A stretch of 64,000 nt of DNA, from NCBI GenBank assembly GCA_002682825.1, contig NOKP01000002.1, positions 5,376,309 to 5,440,308 on the forward strand, given 5' to 3'. Position numbers and translations under genes: made by a program. Origin of the DNA: Neonectria sp. B-13. Taxonomy: Eukaryota > Ascomycota > Sordariomycetes > Hypocreales > Nectriaceae. Shown piece after piece: positions 12,171-23,275 of the stretch. The notes beneath the pieces are model-generated. The model saw only the letters and a list, made by a program, of their open reading frames with translations, ran no database searches and was not told where the DNA came from. Position 1 is the stretch's first letter. Each line of letters begins with the position of its first letter.

Positions 12171-14550
12171 AGAGTGGATTCTCTGTGGCTTGAGCTGCTA
12201 ATCTGGGTGGGTGGGTGGATACAGTGGAGTCCGCTGTCCATCCATCGGGCGATGGCCATGAGCAGAGTGACGTCCTCTTCCACTGGCTTTCACCTTCTTG
12301 TAACAAATGTTCCAGCGGCGTGCTTCGATTTTCTGCGTGTTCGTTTTGTTGCATAAAACCAAGGAGTTTACTTGAAGACTGGGACAATTCGTCCGTGCAT
12401 GTCTTTGTCTCGGTTTTTAGCATGGTAGGGACACGGTCATCAAGGTATATGTTATTCACTTGTTTCGCGACAGATCAGCTTATAGACATCATACGAAGAC
12501 TGGGCTTCAAGAGGATCACATTATTATTGGCAATAAGTGATATAATTGTTAAGTAGGTCCGACTACGTCTTCAGTTGCTTGCCATTGAAAGGGGAAGAGG
12601 TTGTGAAGAAGTGATGAATATTAGTGCTGCAACTTCATGCTTGTTGACAGACGTGAAGACAAGGAGATGTGATGGTCTACATTTTCGCACCGCCAAGTCG
12701 TCGGCACATGATTTAACACCGCTCATGCTAATATTTGAGAGAGGGACGATTACGAGAGCCGTCTTTGGAAGATGCGAGGAAAGGGATGAAAAAGGATTCC
12801 CGTTGCAATTATATGGAACCTGTGAATCGCTTCTTATGCACTTCCACATGGCTGTGCTTATGTTCGCGCTGAATCCCGTTGGCAAGCCTGCATGCTGACA
12901 AAGAAGTAATGCTAGAAACCAGACTGGTGAACTTTGATGTGAAGAGGTTCTGGCTCGCAGAAGTTGGAAACGCTTGGAGACTCCGCCCTGCAAAGGCACG
13001 CTGAAGGACCTTGGTTCCTCGACCAGAAGTAAAGGAGGCATGTGATATCATTTGCTGTCGTATGAGATTAGGCTTAAATAGCAAGGGGGGCAATCGATCA
13101 TGGCTGAATAAGGTGGACGAGACCGGAGATGGAAAAGATGCGAGAGTCTTCCAGAAGGTAGAATGTCTACCATGCGACCGACCAGTCAGTGAATCGCCGT
13201 CAATGAACCAGGTTGACGGTCGAAGGCCGTCTTGTTTACACACGATTTAGATGGCGTCTGCGTACAAGTTGAACGGGTGTAAACAAGGCAATATTGCAGC
13301 ATTTTTCTTCGAAACAATAAAGTAGTCTCGATCTTTCTTCGCTCCTACCCCACCATCCCTCCTTCGTTCCCACTTCAGTCTCGTCCTAGTTGCGTGTCAA
13401 TGGCCAACTTGTGGCTACTTCTTCAATGCAACACTGGTTCTTTTGAACGTTAACGGTGACCCAATCCCCGTTTCCCATTCTCAAAACCCCAAAGGAGACC
13501 TACTAGGACATGGAAGTTAGCTCGACAATGCCTCTTCCGACGCAGTCACTAAGGTTTCGAAAAAGAAAAAGAATGCCGGGTCATCTTTACAAAATGCATA
13601 TTCCGAGAAGTCCGGTCTGGTCTAATGACGCCCAACAACATATATCCTGCATTCTGAGAGTATCCCTATACAATAGAGGAGGTTCTGCTGACCCGGGAAC
13701 TACTGCAGTTTGGCTTCCCTGCCCGACAATGTCATCGAAACGCTGCCATCTCGAATAGTCGAGGCCCTCGTAAGGATCAAATCCCTCCGGGGTTCAGCTC
13801 ACAACCTCGAACTGATCACGATGAAAAAGTCGACGAACTCACTCGGTCACTGCCACCAACCTTCAAATGGGAATTGCTCCACATACCGAGAATCAACGGC
13901 CCGTCCAGACTTCGCTTATCTGGCCCTCCTACCCACCCTTCAAACTCTCTGATCCCTAACCATGCGATGTGATGTGATGTAGTGACATGGGGAGCGAGGG
14001 ATCATACCATTTAATACAAAGAAAGAGACTCCAAAGCCCAGCGCCGCGAGTTATCACTAAATGCTCTCTCCATTTACTGGGCTTTATCGTTATACACATA
14101 AACCAAAATAGACACATTTATACCTACCTCGTATACACTATAGGATTGGCCTTTATTGACATATATTTTAGGTGGTTGTGTATGTTGGGCGTAAGGGCGT
14201 ATACTACGGTATTCTCGGTTTGCTCCAACGCGTGGGATAAGGGTTCGTTGGAGACACAAGGACAAATACAAATACACAACAGTCATCGACGCAAAGGGGC
14301 GAACATCCGTCCATGTAATGGAGTGAAAATCGAGGAGAACGTTTCGCCATTTTCTACCGACCGACCGACCCTAACCCGTCTACACACCAATGTCCCATAC
14401 CGTAGCCATCCCAACCGTCTCTATCCAAGCTCCAAACAAGGAGTCGCCCACCCTTCCCGACGTGATACTGCATGTAGCATGTTCGAGGCAAGATACCCAA
14501 AGGATTTCCATCAGCCACGAATGTGACGCCCGTTTCCGTGTGTCTTCCTA

Positions 14551-14582
14551 GTCCCATCCCGTCCCGTCCCGTCCCGTCCCAT
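14551..14582. repeat. GTCCC pentanucleotide array
   Basis: About six consecutive GTCCC/ATCCC units form a short microsatellite between Spb4 and Dgk1. Confidence 0.8.
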
Positions 14583-14923
14583 CCATTTCGCACGAGGTAA
14601 GTTATGTAAGTACATAAAAAACACAGGAGGCTGAAAGATGCTAGAATGTAGGGTCTTTTTCACCGTGGCCCAATCTCATCTTTTTCCGATCCCATTCCGG
14701 TGTGAATGCAATAGACAAGGTGGAAGAATGAGCAAGAAGAAAATGAATTGAATAGAAGACAAAAAGAAGCAAAGGACCAATCAATTATGCGCAATGCCAT
14801 ACCAGTAATTCATAGGTGTGAGATATTATTCCAGCATCGATTATACCATGGGATTCGGTTCTCTTCATCCCATGTGAGATCACTTTTCTCATTCAGCTCG
14901 AGGGTATTCGCATCCCTTCCAAT

Positions 14924-16105
14924 CTAGGAGAAGATCTTGAGGAAACCCCAAATGCCAACGCCACTGAGAACAGGAATCGTCAGGTTATCGTCCCAGCCAA
15001 AGATATCCACCACTTCGCTAGCCGAGGCCACGAAGCCTGACCACACGCTCATGATTCCTAGGGCCAAGGCTCCAGTGATGGTAGCCTGTCCCTCCGACAG
15101 ACCAACCGCTTCGGTAATGGCCTTGGGCAGCGAGAGTGCGCCCTTGAACATGAAGGCGTCGTCTCCGGGGAAAGGACCGATGGTCGGGACGAGCCAGCCG
15201 TAGAAGAAGTACGAGGTTCCCACACCGACGAGGAAGGCTGCCGTGGAACCGGCGAGAGACTTGCCCCGGCGCAGGCGCGGGGTATATCGACCCCAAAGGC
15301 GACCAAAGGTGCTGGCGGCGGTATCGCACCAGCTGAGGAGCAGGACGCTCATGATGCCGATATCTTTGGGGAAGCCAAAGAGGACGATCCAGGCGCCCAA
15401 AAGGTACCAGATGACACCGTTCCAGCCCGAGTACTCACTCTCGCGCATCAAGGCACCGAGCCACTTGACGTAAAAGCGGTTGAAGGACGCATAGCGGTGT
15501 CGCAGCCAGTCGACGGTTGTAATGGGGATCAAACCCGACATGAGCCAGGGCGTCACGGCGCTCGTTTGGGTGCCGGTGACGTAGAGCCAGATGACGAAGA
15601 AGCCGATGGATACGTGGAGCATCTTGCGCGGAACCTCGTGCTTGTGAACAAAGGTCCTCCATTGCCGGTGGATGGGGATGAGGCCGAGCGGGCTAGGACT
15701 TCGGCTGAAGTCGCGCCATGTCCAACCCAGTGGTGTTGCCGGCTGTGGCGGCGCGAGGTGGCCGTTGGTAGCTGGGGTCTTGCCGTTGGCGACGACGGGC
15801 TCCTCCGTGATGACCGACTTGGTCATCTTGCCGACTTTGGTGGCGTTGCTCGTGCGCCTCGTCAGGCGCGACACGGTCCGCGGATCTATAGGAGACCGAC
15901 TACGGGTTCGTGCCCTCCGAAGGTCGGGGCTTTCTGGCTCATCTTCGTCCGATCGCTCCTCGAGTGGTTGCGGCGTCGGTGTCCTCCTCCGGGCGGCGGA
16001 GCGGGTGATGGGGCCGGAATACTCGCGGGCATCTTGCTCGGAGGGTGTGGGACTCGGGGAGATGACTCGGGGCGTCGAGGGGACGTTGTTGGAGCGGAGA
16101 GACAT
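14924..16105 (-). CDS. dgk1: CTP-dependent diacylglycerol kinase (Dgk1-like)
   Basis: ER/nuclear-envelope membrane enzyme that phosphorylates diacylglycerol to phosphatidate using CTP and opposes the lipin phosphatase. From the first good ATG (16105) the protein is 393 aa. About 160 residues of disordered, Arg/Ser-rich N-terminus precede a multi-pass domain. Visible signatures are PRKMLHVSIGF at the first membrane segment, SWCDTAASTFGRLWG followed by the GKSLAGS block of the CTP-transferase fold, and DDNLTIPVLSG near the C-terminus. The frame stays open for 618 nt upstream without an ATG, reaching a GTG at 16721-16723, and encodes His/Asp/Pro-rich low-complexity sequence. I treat that as leader, but an upstream exon adding residues remains possible. 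Confidence 0.88.
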   Translation of the reverse strand: MSLRSNNVPSTPRVISPSPTPSEQDAREYSGPITRSAARRRTPTPQPLEERSDEDEPESPDLRRARTRSRSPIDPRTVSRLTRRTSNATKVGKMTKSVITEEPVVANGKTPATNGHLAPPQPATPLGWTWRDFSRSPSPLGLIPIHRQWRTFVHKHEVPRKMLHVSIGFFVIWLYVTGTQTSAVTPWLMSGLIPITTVDWLRHRYASFNRFYVKWLGALMRESEYSGWNGVIWYLLGAWIVLFGFPKDIGIMSVLLLSWCDTAASTFGRLWGRYTPRLRRGKSLAGSTAAFLVGVGTSYFFYGWLVPTIGPFPGDDAFMFKGALSLPKAITEAVGLSEGQATITGALALGIMSVWSGFVASASEVVDIFGWDDNLTIPVLSGVGIWGFLKIFS

Positions 16106-18172
16106 GGCGAAGGAGAAGGGTGGAAGGGCCGGGCAGCGAACGGCGCCGACAACGATGCGCCGTAGGGATTCGAAGCCTGAGGGCCAGAAGAAGTTTATTG
16201 GTGAGTGGAGATGTTTGTCACGGCGCGAGGAGCGCACCGTTGCGGGCTTTGGGTTTAGGAAAGGGGAGGAGTGGCGGCGGCGGCGATGGGGCTGTGGTGG
16301 ATGTTGATCTTGGAGCTCGTCGTGGTCGTGGTCGTTGTCGTCGTCGGTGTCGTTGTCCTCGTCGGATTCGTGGTGACGGCGGTGGCTTTGGGTATGGTGG
16401 CGCAGACCCGACGAGTCGTGGCTATGCTCTGGAGTTTGGCGGGCGGTGGTGCCCAGGGTGCGGTGCTGTTGATGAAGGAGATTAGGATCCTGGCGCGTGC
16501 TCGTGCTCGTGCTCGTGCCCGTGGCCGCGGTCGTGGTGGGAGACGGGCTACGTGGTTCCGGAGGGCTCGGAGGGCTCGGAGGGCTGCGACGGCCGAAGGC
16601 GTCTATCGGATCCAGATTGAGGTTTGACAAGGATGCAACGGAGGTCGAGTCCCCCGCCGCATGATGGGAAAGGTTGGTCGCCGGGAGATGAATGGTGGCA
16701 GTTGCAGGGGCAGGCGCAGGCACTCGCAGTCAAGCGGGCACACGACAGCAACATACGGTATCGGTTATGGGCGTGGGCTTATGGCGCGGCCTTGTGACGG
16801 GCGGACTGACTTCAACTCGAGGTGAAGTGACTTTTGAGGTGGTAGGTGGTTAGGTGGTAGGGGATGTAAAATTAGGTATGCCCGGATGGGTGAAGCTTAT
16901 AGGGCGGATACGGCGGGAGAACGGGGCTTGGGGCCGGAGAAAGAGGACGGAGAGCTGAACTGGCGAGAAAACTGGTTCAAGAAAGAGTCGTGTGACACTC
17001 CAGGTCGCTTCGTTTTTTTTCTCTCTTTCTGCTCGGCTTCTGAGCGGGACTGTCTTCCATTGCGTCCAGTCTTTCTCGGCGGAACCTGCTAGCTGATTTT
17101 TCTCCCTGTTAGCCTGGGGTCCGGGGAGAACCCGGCCAGCGCCGCAGCGGATGGATATCTGTGGCGCCGACTTTGTTAGTGAAGTGCATCCACTGAAGCC
17201 ACTGGAAGACCGCGGGTGGGTCACCGCTATTTTTCTCCAGCATGTGACGCTCCGTCATGTCCTCAGGCGTCCGAGTCCGAGTCCGTACAAAAGTACTTTC
17301 CCTGTTCTCCTCCATTCCTTCCATGGGAGGCAGCCGAGGCATCTTCTTGACAGGTACGGGTCCCAAGCTTGGGTGCTGACGTGGGATGTTTCTCTACGGG
17401 CCTGTAACAACGACACAGCGGTCAAATAAACAAAACATACGTATCCAGATGAAGCTTGAAACAAAACATGTTGCCTCCTTCGGCAGTCGATCCCAATACC
17501 TCGTCTCTCCTGTCCCAAGCCCTAGCTTTCTGCACTCATGGCGTGTCACCTCCTCCAAATGCCGAAGTGTCACCCCATCACGTCACCTCCTAGTCAAACC
17601 GCCATTTCCAGGGACCTTTCCCCAACCATCTGCCAATCTCATGACACGCCGTTTAAGTCGCGGCCGCCAAAATATCCTCCTGACTAAACTACTTTCGACT
17701 TTCCAGTCCACCATCACCCCCTAGTCCTCCACGTCATTCCCTTAGCACGTGCCTATTTCTCATGTCCTCAGGTGTCCGAGGCCATAGGAAGAAGTCCAAG
17801 ACAAAAGATGGCTATAGAGTCTGGGAGCGAAGGACCGAATTGTGCGGAGACACTGGGCACCTTTGCCTCGTCCACGACACGCCCAAGCTGATAGGGCGCG
17901 TGAGATGGACTTCCCAGTGATAAAACTAACGTGCTCTTGTTCAAGAACAGGCCATTGCATCGAGGGGAGGCACAATAAATGCGACATTTTACTATCGCAT
18001 TTGTTGTGCCAACTAGCAGGTAACAAAAGGTTGATTATGCGGTAAAGGGTGTTATCCCATTAACAAATTGCCGAGCCAATGTACTTCTTGGTAGATACTA
18101 AGACTTTAGGCACTCTTAGATATATATTCAGATACCTATAAATTTCAGCATATATTGTGAAAACGCCATTGC
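16106..18172. other. Dgk1 leader and non-coding spacer
   Basis: 16106-16723 is open in frame with Dgk1 and rich in GAC/GAT/CAC triplets. 16.8-18.1 kb shows no gene. A 20-bp sequence beginning CATGTCCTCAGG is present twice, at 17256-17275 and 17761-17780, with one C/T difference. Confidence 0.45.
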
Positions 18173-18430
18173 TCAGCAAGAAATAGGAGCAGGGAAACAT
18201 TGTTCGTGATATTTGTCCCGCTCCCAAGTCTTGAAAACTTCCTCAAATACTTTGCTGGCACGTTTCTCAGCTTTGGGGCTCGCTGTGCTGACCGCATCAA
18301 TAAGTTGACAGAGTTTATCTGGGATAAGTTTTAGACGCGCTAGGGGTGAGAAGGAGGAGGGGCGGAAGATGAAGGTGAGCTTTCTGTCGTTCAGGGTGTT
18401 CTGTTGAATCCTGATACACCTTCCTTCATT
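18173..18430 (-). pseudogene. Open coding-like fragment, no start codon
   Basis: On the minus strand 85 codons run without a stop from 18430 to a TGA at 18173-18175. The composition is protein-like, with amphipathic stretches such as KLIPDKLCQLIDAV and KVFEEVFKTWERDKYHEQ. The segment begins directly after a possible acceptor TAG and has no ATG, so it could be a last exon or a remnant. Upstream, 18461-18471 is an 11-G run. I do not recognise the family. Together with 19.3-20.8 kb it suggests a decayed minus-strand gene or genes. Confidence 0.33.
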
Positions 18431-18460
18431 CTACATGGAGCCTCATCGAAAGGAATCCTT

Positions 18461-18471
18461 GGGGGGGGGGG
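18461..18471. repeat. Poly-G run of 11
   Basis: Eleven consecutive G bases at the edge of the decayed region; possibly a sequencing-sensitive site. Confidence 0.8.
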
Positions 18472-18475
18472 TTAT

Positions 18476-19303
18476 CTGCCCCTCTAATAGCCGTTCTATC
18501 TACCCATCCTCGTCGATATCTCACAGCGACACAGTAAGTGATCTACGTGACAATCTGCCTCTCACTCCCTAGGCTTGGAGTTCATCACTCTTGTCTTAGG
18601 TAATCTAATGTATGTATAATCTCTGGCTTTACGGAACTTCCATATGCTGATCACTGGCAGCACGGATCGCCCTGAATGATGAAGTATATAACGATTATGT
18701 TGAGAGCGTCTTGGTAGGTCGACTTTTGCTTATGTATGGTCGGGGCTGGCTCTGTTTGATAGTTCAAGATCCGAGCGGAAGGGATTCAGAAGTCGTTCGC
18801 GAGGAACAATGTATTCCACTTGTAACGGCTGCCTTTGAGAACCCAGCACCCTCTTGTTTGCTTTGCTACACCTGGCCAATTGGTCATCTTCGAGGTCGAT
18901 TTCTCGTCGATACAAGCCAATTCACAAACAGCATTGTTCGAGAGACTGCGCCTTTGGCTCCAAACACCCGCTTAGCCTCCAGAGCAGGGGCATCAAGCTA
19001 TTTAGAGGGATTCTGCTCCCGCATACCGCACGACGAAGCTAGACGCGATACCAAGGTGTCAGACGGTATCAACGGCGCATTGCCGTTGGACACAAAGCTT
19101 GGCCCTGCGCTACTCCCAAACTTAAAGAGGCCATGTGTGCCCCAGCATCGGCTTCTGTGGGGATGCAATGGGCCAATGGGCCGGATTCTGGTGCTTTTCT
19201 AAGGATATCCTGATATAAACTAATTAGTTAAGGGGTAATTTAGTCAGCGGCTAGGTTAGGATACGATTAACCTTCATACATGTTTCGTAAATAGAGTTGT
19301 GAC
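18476..19303. other. Gap between decayed coding fragments
   Basis: A plus-strand frame (18711-19202) and an overlapping minus-strand frame broken by stops cover part of this stretch. Neither matches a family I know. 19201-19303 is A/T-rich and non-coding. Confidence 0.3.
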
Positions 19304-20815
19304 TTATTCTTTAGGTTGGACCAGAACAACCATCCTCATTTGAGTTAATCCATCTAAGTCATATGTCCAATGCTTCTTGGATTTTTCGAATTGATCGTTG
19401 TTGAGATCCAAGATCGAGGTTTCACTTTGGCTGTCTTCACTATTCGTCATAGAGAACTCCAATTCATTCTGAGTTGTTTCCTCAAAATACACAGAGCTGA
19501 AGATATAAAGCCGACCCTAGTCTTCATCCATATTATCTTCAAATACGGTCAATAAGACGGGGTGGGCAGCCGGCCATTGTGCCCGGTTAATGAGGGCGAA
19601 CATTCTCCAAGCATACTCCGGCGCCGGGAGTCATCCGAAGCAAGTTTCGTTCCCCAGATTAGGCTCCGACCTTTCAGGACTAGAGTCGCCACCTCGAGTA
19701 CAGTCATGTGTTCATTTCTCAGGTCGACTGCAGATTTCCCTATGGCCAACACTGCAATATTTTACGTGGTCAACGCCCAGGACTGGCTCACACAATTTGG
19801 AGGGCTGCTGGGCTTCCGTTTGCTTGTTGGGATTGTTGCGGTTACTGAAATGAGCAGACATTGCAGCCTTGTTGCCGAGTATGATGGGGTCTCTCTCGCG
19901 GAGGACGGATTGGCTTCTTGAATCAAATGTCAACAGGGCCTCGCGATGTATTCCGAAATTCAGGTTTGACTCAGCCGCTTGAGATGCTCTTTTACCCGTT
20001 CGTACTCTTCGGAATACTTGTCGTATACAAACCCTTCCACGTGAATCTTAACAGGGATAAAAGTATGTGCTAGGAAGACTGTGTCCCCGTTGGGAAGGCC
20101 TGCTGTTGGAGGTCTGGGTTGATCATCTAGAAGCGATGTCTGGGTTTGGTGTCATAAACCGCCTTCATGACCAGTAGTCCAGGGTTGCGGCTACCTCCTC
20201 CTAGCAATGAGGCAAACGAAGGAGATCAAGAGCTTTCAAGACCACATGGTCGCCATCTTCAACGATGATTTGCAATATATCGAAACATCTATATATAAAG
20301 ACAAAATTTCCATTATCATCGAGATATGGAGAACTCCGATTGTAATCTCTAGATGCTGGTTCCTCACTCAAAACAGAGAGTGAATGCGACAACCAATCCA
20401 CCCGAGGGAGGCTCTAACACAAGACCTGCGGTCCAAACCATTACCACCGACATGGCGTTTAAAAATATGAATTTCAGCCCAGGTTCGCTTACCGGACGAT
20501 TGACTAATTCACCACGTTCGGATATCTAGTCCGTCGACTTGATGGATCTGTTGAACTCCGTCATCGTAAACCCATCGTCGATTAACCTGCACGAAGGCTT
20601 CCGGGTCATCGTTTACGAGACTTTCTGACAACCAAATAAAAATAGAAGTTACTGGTCGCATACACCGGGTACCACATCAAGAATAATGTTATGTCTTTGC
20701 GGCGGTGGCGGAGATAGACAACGTCGACGTCTTGCTGCGAGGCATTTGTCAAAGCAACGCAGGAATCCTCACAGTCGGTCGACTCAAACTAATCCCAACT
20801 CTAACCTGAACTCGA
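19304..20815 (-). pseudogene. Decayed minus-strand protein gene(s), unknown family
   Basis: Successive coding-like frames occur on one strand but are interrupted. From 20788 to 20606 one frame is open for 60 codons; the next stretch (20676-20512) continues in another frame with blocks such as SLVNDDPEAFVQVNRRW. 20401-20201 then reads GNFVFIYRCFDILQII and ends at TAG. 20151-19960 reads VKIHVEGFVYDKYSEEYERV and ends at TGA. Finally about 19980-19304 is a single frame broken by TGA (19631, 19712) and TAG (19517), ending in HWTYDLDGLTQMRMVVLVQ. All internal stops are TGA or TAG, which C-to-T change of CGA/CAG would produce, so repeat-induced mutation is a possible cause. Introns could explain some breaks but not all. 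Function unknown. Confidence 0.38.
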
Positions 20816-22967
20816 GCCCTGAGCTGAATACATACTTACCCTAACTAACCCTCATCACTAACTCTAAGTACTAATCTTATCTTCTTTTGACATTTTCTTT
20901 CTAAAAACGATGAGGTTTAAGGCAAGGACACTCTTAGTCCAAGAATTTAAGTTCGGCCAGTTATAGAGGCTTTAAGAAACGACGGTAGAGTGGATATACT
21001 TCTTAATTTCACTACATTAACTACAGTGAATGTTATATAGATAACAAAATGTTAGGATATTCATGTACTTGTGCCTGTGGCTCCAACGACCCCAACTGCC
21101 CCTTTTTCCGCGTGTCGGAGACAAAACGACGAAGCCTAGCAAGGGGGCTTTGGTAACAACCCGTGACTCTGGGCCCTTAGGGTGTCTTTGAGGTTCGTAT
21201 TAGATGCTGGAATGTCTCTTTCCTCGTATCATCATATTGCATCACATCGTACGGTACTGGGATGAGGTGGGGTTGAAGGGCGGGTCGGATAAGCGAAGTC
21301 TGGACGGATCATAATTGCCAGCGTCTCTTGCATTTCGGAGTAACAAAGTGTCACGTTACAGGGGATGGTACGGTGAGAACAGGAATTCTCCGACTACAGA
21401 GAACGATAACATGGCATGGAAAGGGGGAGCTTCGTGAGCTCGGCATCGACGTTCACGGAGCTTGAGAGTGCCGTTAGAAGGCAATGTCGTACAAGGACCC
21501 CAGCCCGGCTACTTGCTTGACATGTCGGGTGTAAGAGTCTCGGCTAGCCGTGTCAACCTGAACACATTTTCCCGTCAGCTGTCTGCTCTGCTCTGTGCCG
21601 TCGGGCATGCCGACTTACACGACAGCAGCAGGGAGTGACGATGACACTGCCGGCCCAAAGGCCCGGGGGCTTATTAACCCAGGCAAGGTACCCACGTAGG
21701 GATTGAGCATGCAGTGAGGGGAAAGTAAGAAACGGGACTTCAAGCGTGGAGGAGGCCGTTGTGTGGACGTTCAGGTGTGACGGGCGATGACTAGCTGGCG
21801 GTCGAGGGCGTTTTGTTGCACGGCGTTGTTGGCGGGAGTAGGTGTAAGGGTAAAAGTAGGAGTAGGAGTGAGAGGGCCGGCGGCAAACGGCATTAGCAAG
21901 GAACGAACAACGGTGAAGCAGGGGAGAAGCATTTGTCGACATGTGAAGAAAGATGAAGTGTATGAGGAGGGGGGGACACTGAGGAGAAAGAAGGCGAAGA
22001 GAGAGATAGACTCCAAAACAAGCTCTCCGCGGTGGCGATATGGCAGAGACTACGTCACGGTCAACGGGAACGGTAGAACCGACTCCTACGCGGTTATTAT
22101 GTACTGTAGCTGCGTAGGTAGTATGTAATTGTAATTGCGTGTGATAGTCCCCGCTCACCCATCGGGCATTTGCCTTGTCTGGCTACACCTACATACACAG
22201 ATTCATCAGGTCGAACATGACTGATGAAACGAAGATCCATTCCATGACTTGGCAACTCGGTTCGCATAAGGTACGTATCTCGCGATGCAAGTCCTAGTTC
22301 TAGTTCCAGTTCCAGTCCTGTCCTCCCCAGCTCATATACGTGGTTGGCAAACACAGGGCTATCCGCCCACACCATGCAACATCCCCCACCACACACAAAA
22401 CGCCTTGCACGCACCAAAAAACCGCCTCACGCACGTCACAACGCACAACCCTCCACTATTCCTCCCCGAACCGTCCAACGACAGCTCGTCCTTTCCTGCA
22501 GAGAAAGCGTTTGCATCTTCCTTCCCCTTTTCCGCCGCCTAGGGAAAAGAACAACCCAGAAAGCTACCCTATGAGACGCTGCCCCATCATCAAGTGTGTG
22601 CCTGCGCTGGGGGAGAGGGGCAAGGCAAACGGGCAAACGCACCGCCGCTGAGTTGTCCGTGCGTTGTGGAGGAGGCGTGTACGTTCGATATCCCGGGTGG
22701 GAGGGTAGCAGCGGTAATGGAGGCTCGAGGTGGAACATCCATTGCAGCTCTCTGTCTGCTTGTCTCCAGGTATCCCAGGCGAGCACAGTAAGGGTGCACG
22801 TACGAACAAGTGAGGGCGATTGAACGACGTATGTTCACATCCCATCAAGTGCAAGGAACTCTCAGAAGGTTTGGTTTGGAGCTAGCTACCTCAACCTACC
22901 TTACATGGGGGCGTGTGTTGTGCGCTGTGCGTTGTGTGTCGTGTGTTGTGAGCGTTGGCGGGCGGGT

Positions 22968-23007
22968 GATGCGATGCGATGCGATGCGATGCAATGCGGA
23001 TGCGATG
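22968..23007. repeat. GATGC pentanucleotide array
   Basis: About five GATGC units in a row, followed by imperfect copies. Confidence 0.8.
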
Positions 23008-23247
23008 CCCCATGTACTATCTACTGCCAAGCTGCTGCGCTGCGCTGCACCGCGCTGCGACACGGGCTGAAAAGTCAGTGAGAGAGGCAGAAGCATTCTT
23101 TCGCGAAGCACGCAAGGGGCAAACGAGTAAGCCTCCCCGCGTCGAGATGATCCCATGAGGCTGGCGATAGGCTCGGCTCCAGCAACAAACCCGAGGCGAA
23201 TCTGACAATCTCGCGTCCAGTAGGCCGTTGAGGCAGGCCAAATCTAG

Positions 23248-23275
23248 TCGTTCGTTTCGTTTCGTTTCGTGTCGT
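23248..23275. repeat. TTCGT pentanucleotide array
   Basis: Four to five TTCGT units with one degenerate end. Confidence 0.75.

Larger units (their letters stand above)
12028..14923. other. Intergenic region between Spb4 and Dgk1
   Basis: The first 150 bp are the Spb4 promoter. The remainder has open frames on both strands (for example 12571-13243 minus and 12575-12898 plus) that overlap each other and match no family I know. A GTCCC pentamer array lies at 14551-14582. The 3' UTR of Dgk1 probably occupies the last few hundred bases. Confidence 0.4.

Noticed and set aside
12571..13243. Overlapping minus and plus frames of 107-156 codons
   Set aside because: They overlap in several frames, have no domain or promoter signal, and differ in codon use from real genes here.
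16140..16175. Possible tRNA T-loop (GGATTCGAAGCC)
   Set aside because: No other tRNA parts; it lies in the Dgk1 upstream frame.
20770..20880. Telomere-like CCCTAA words
   Set aside because: Only scattered CTAACC/CCCTAA words occur, with no tandem array, so this is not an internal telomere repeat.
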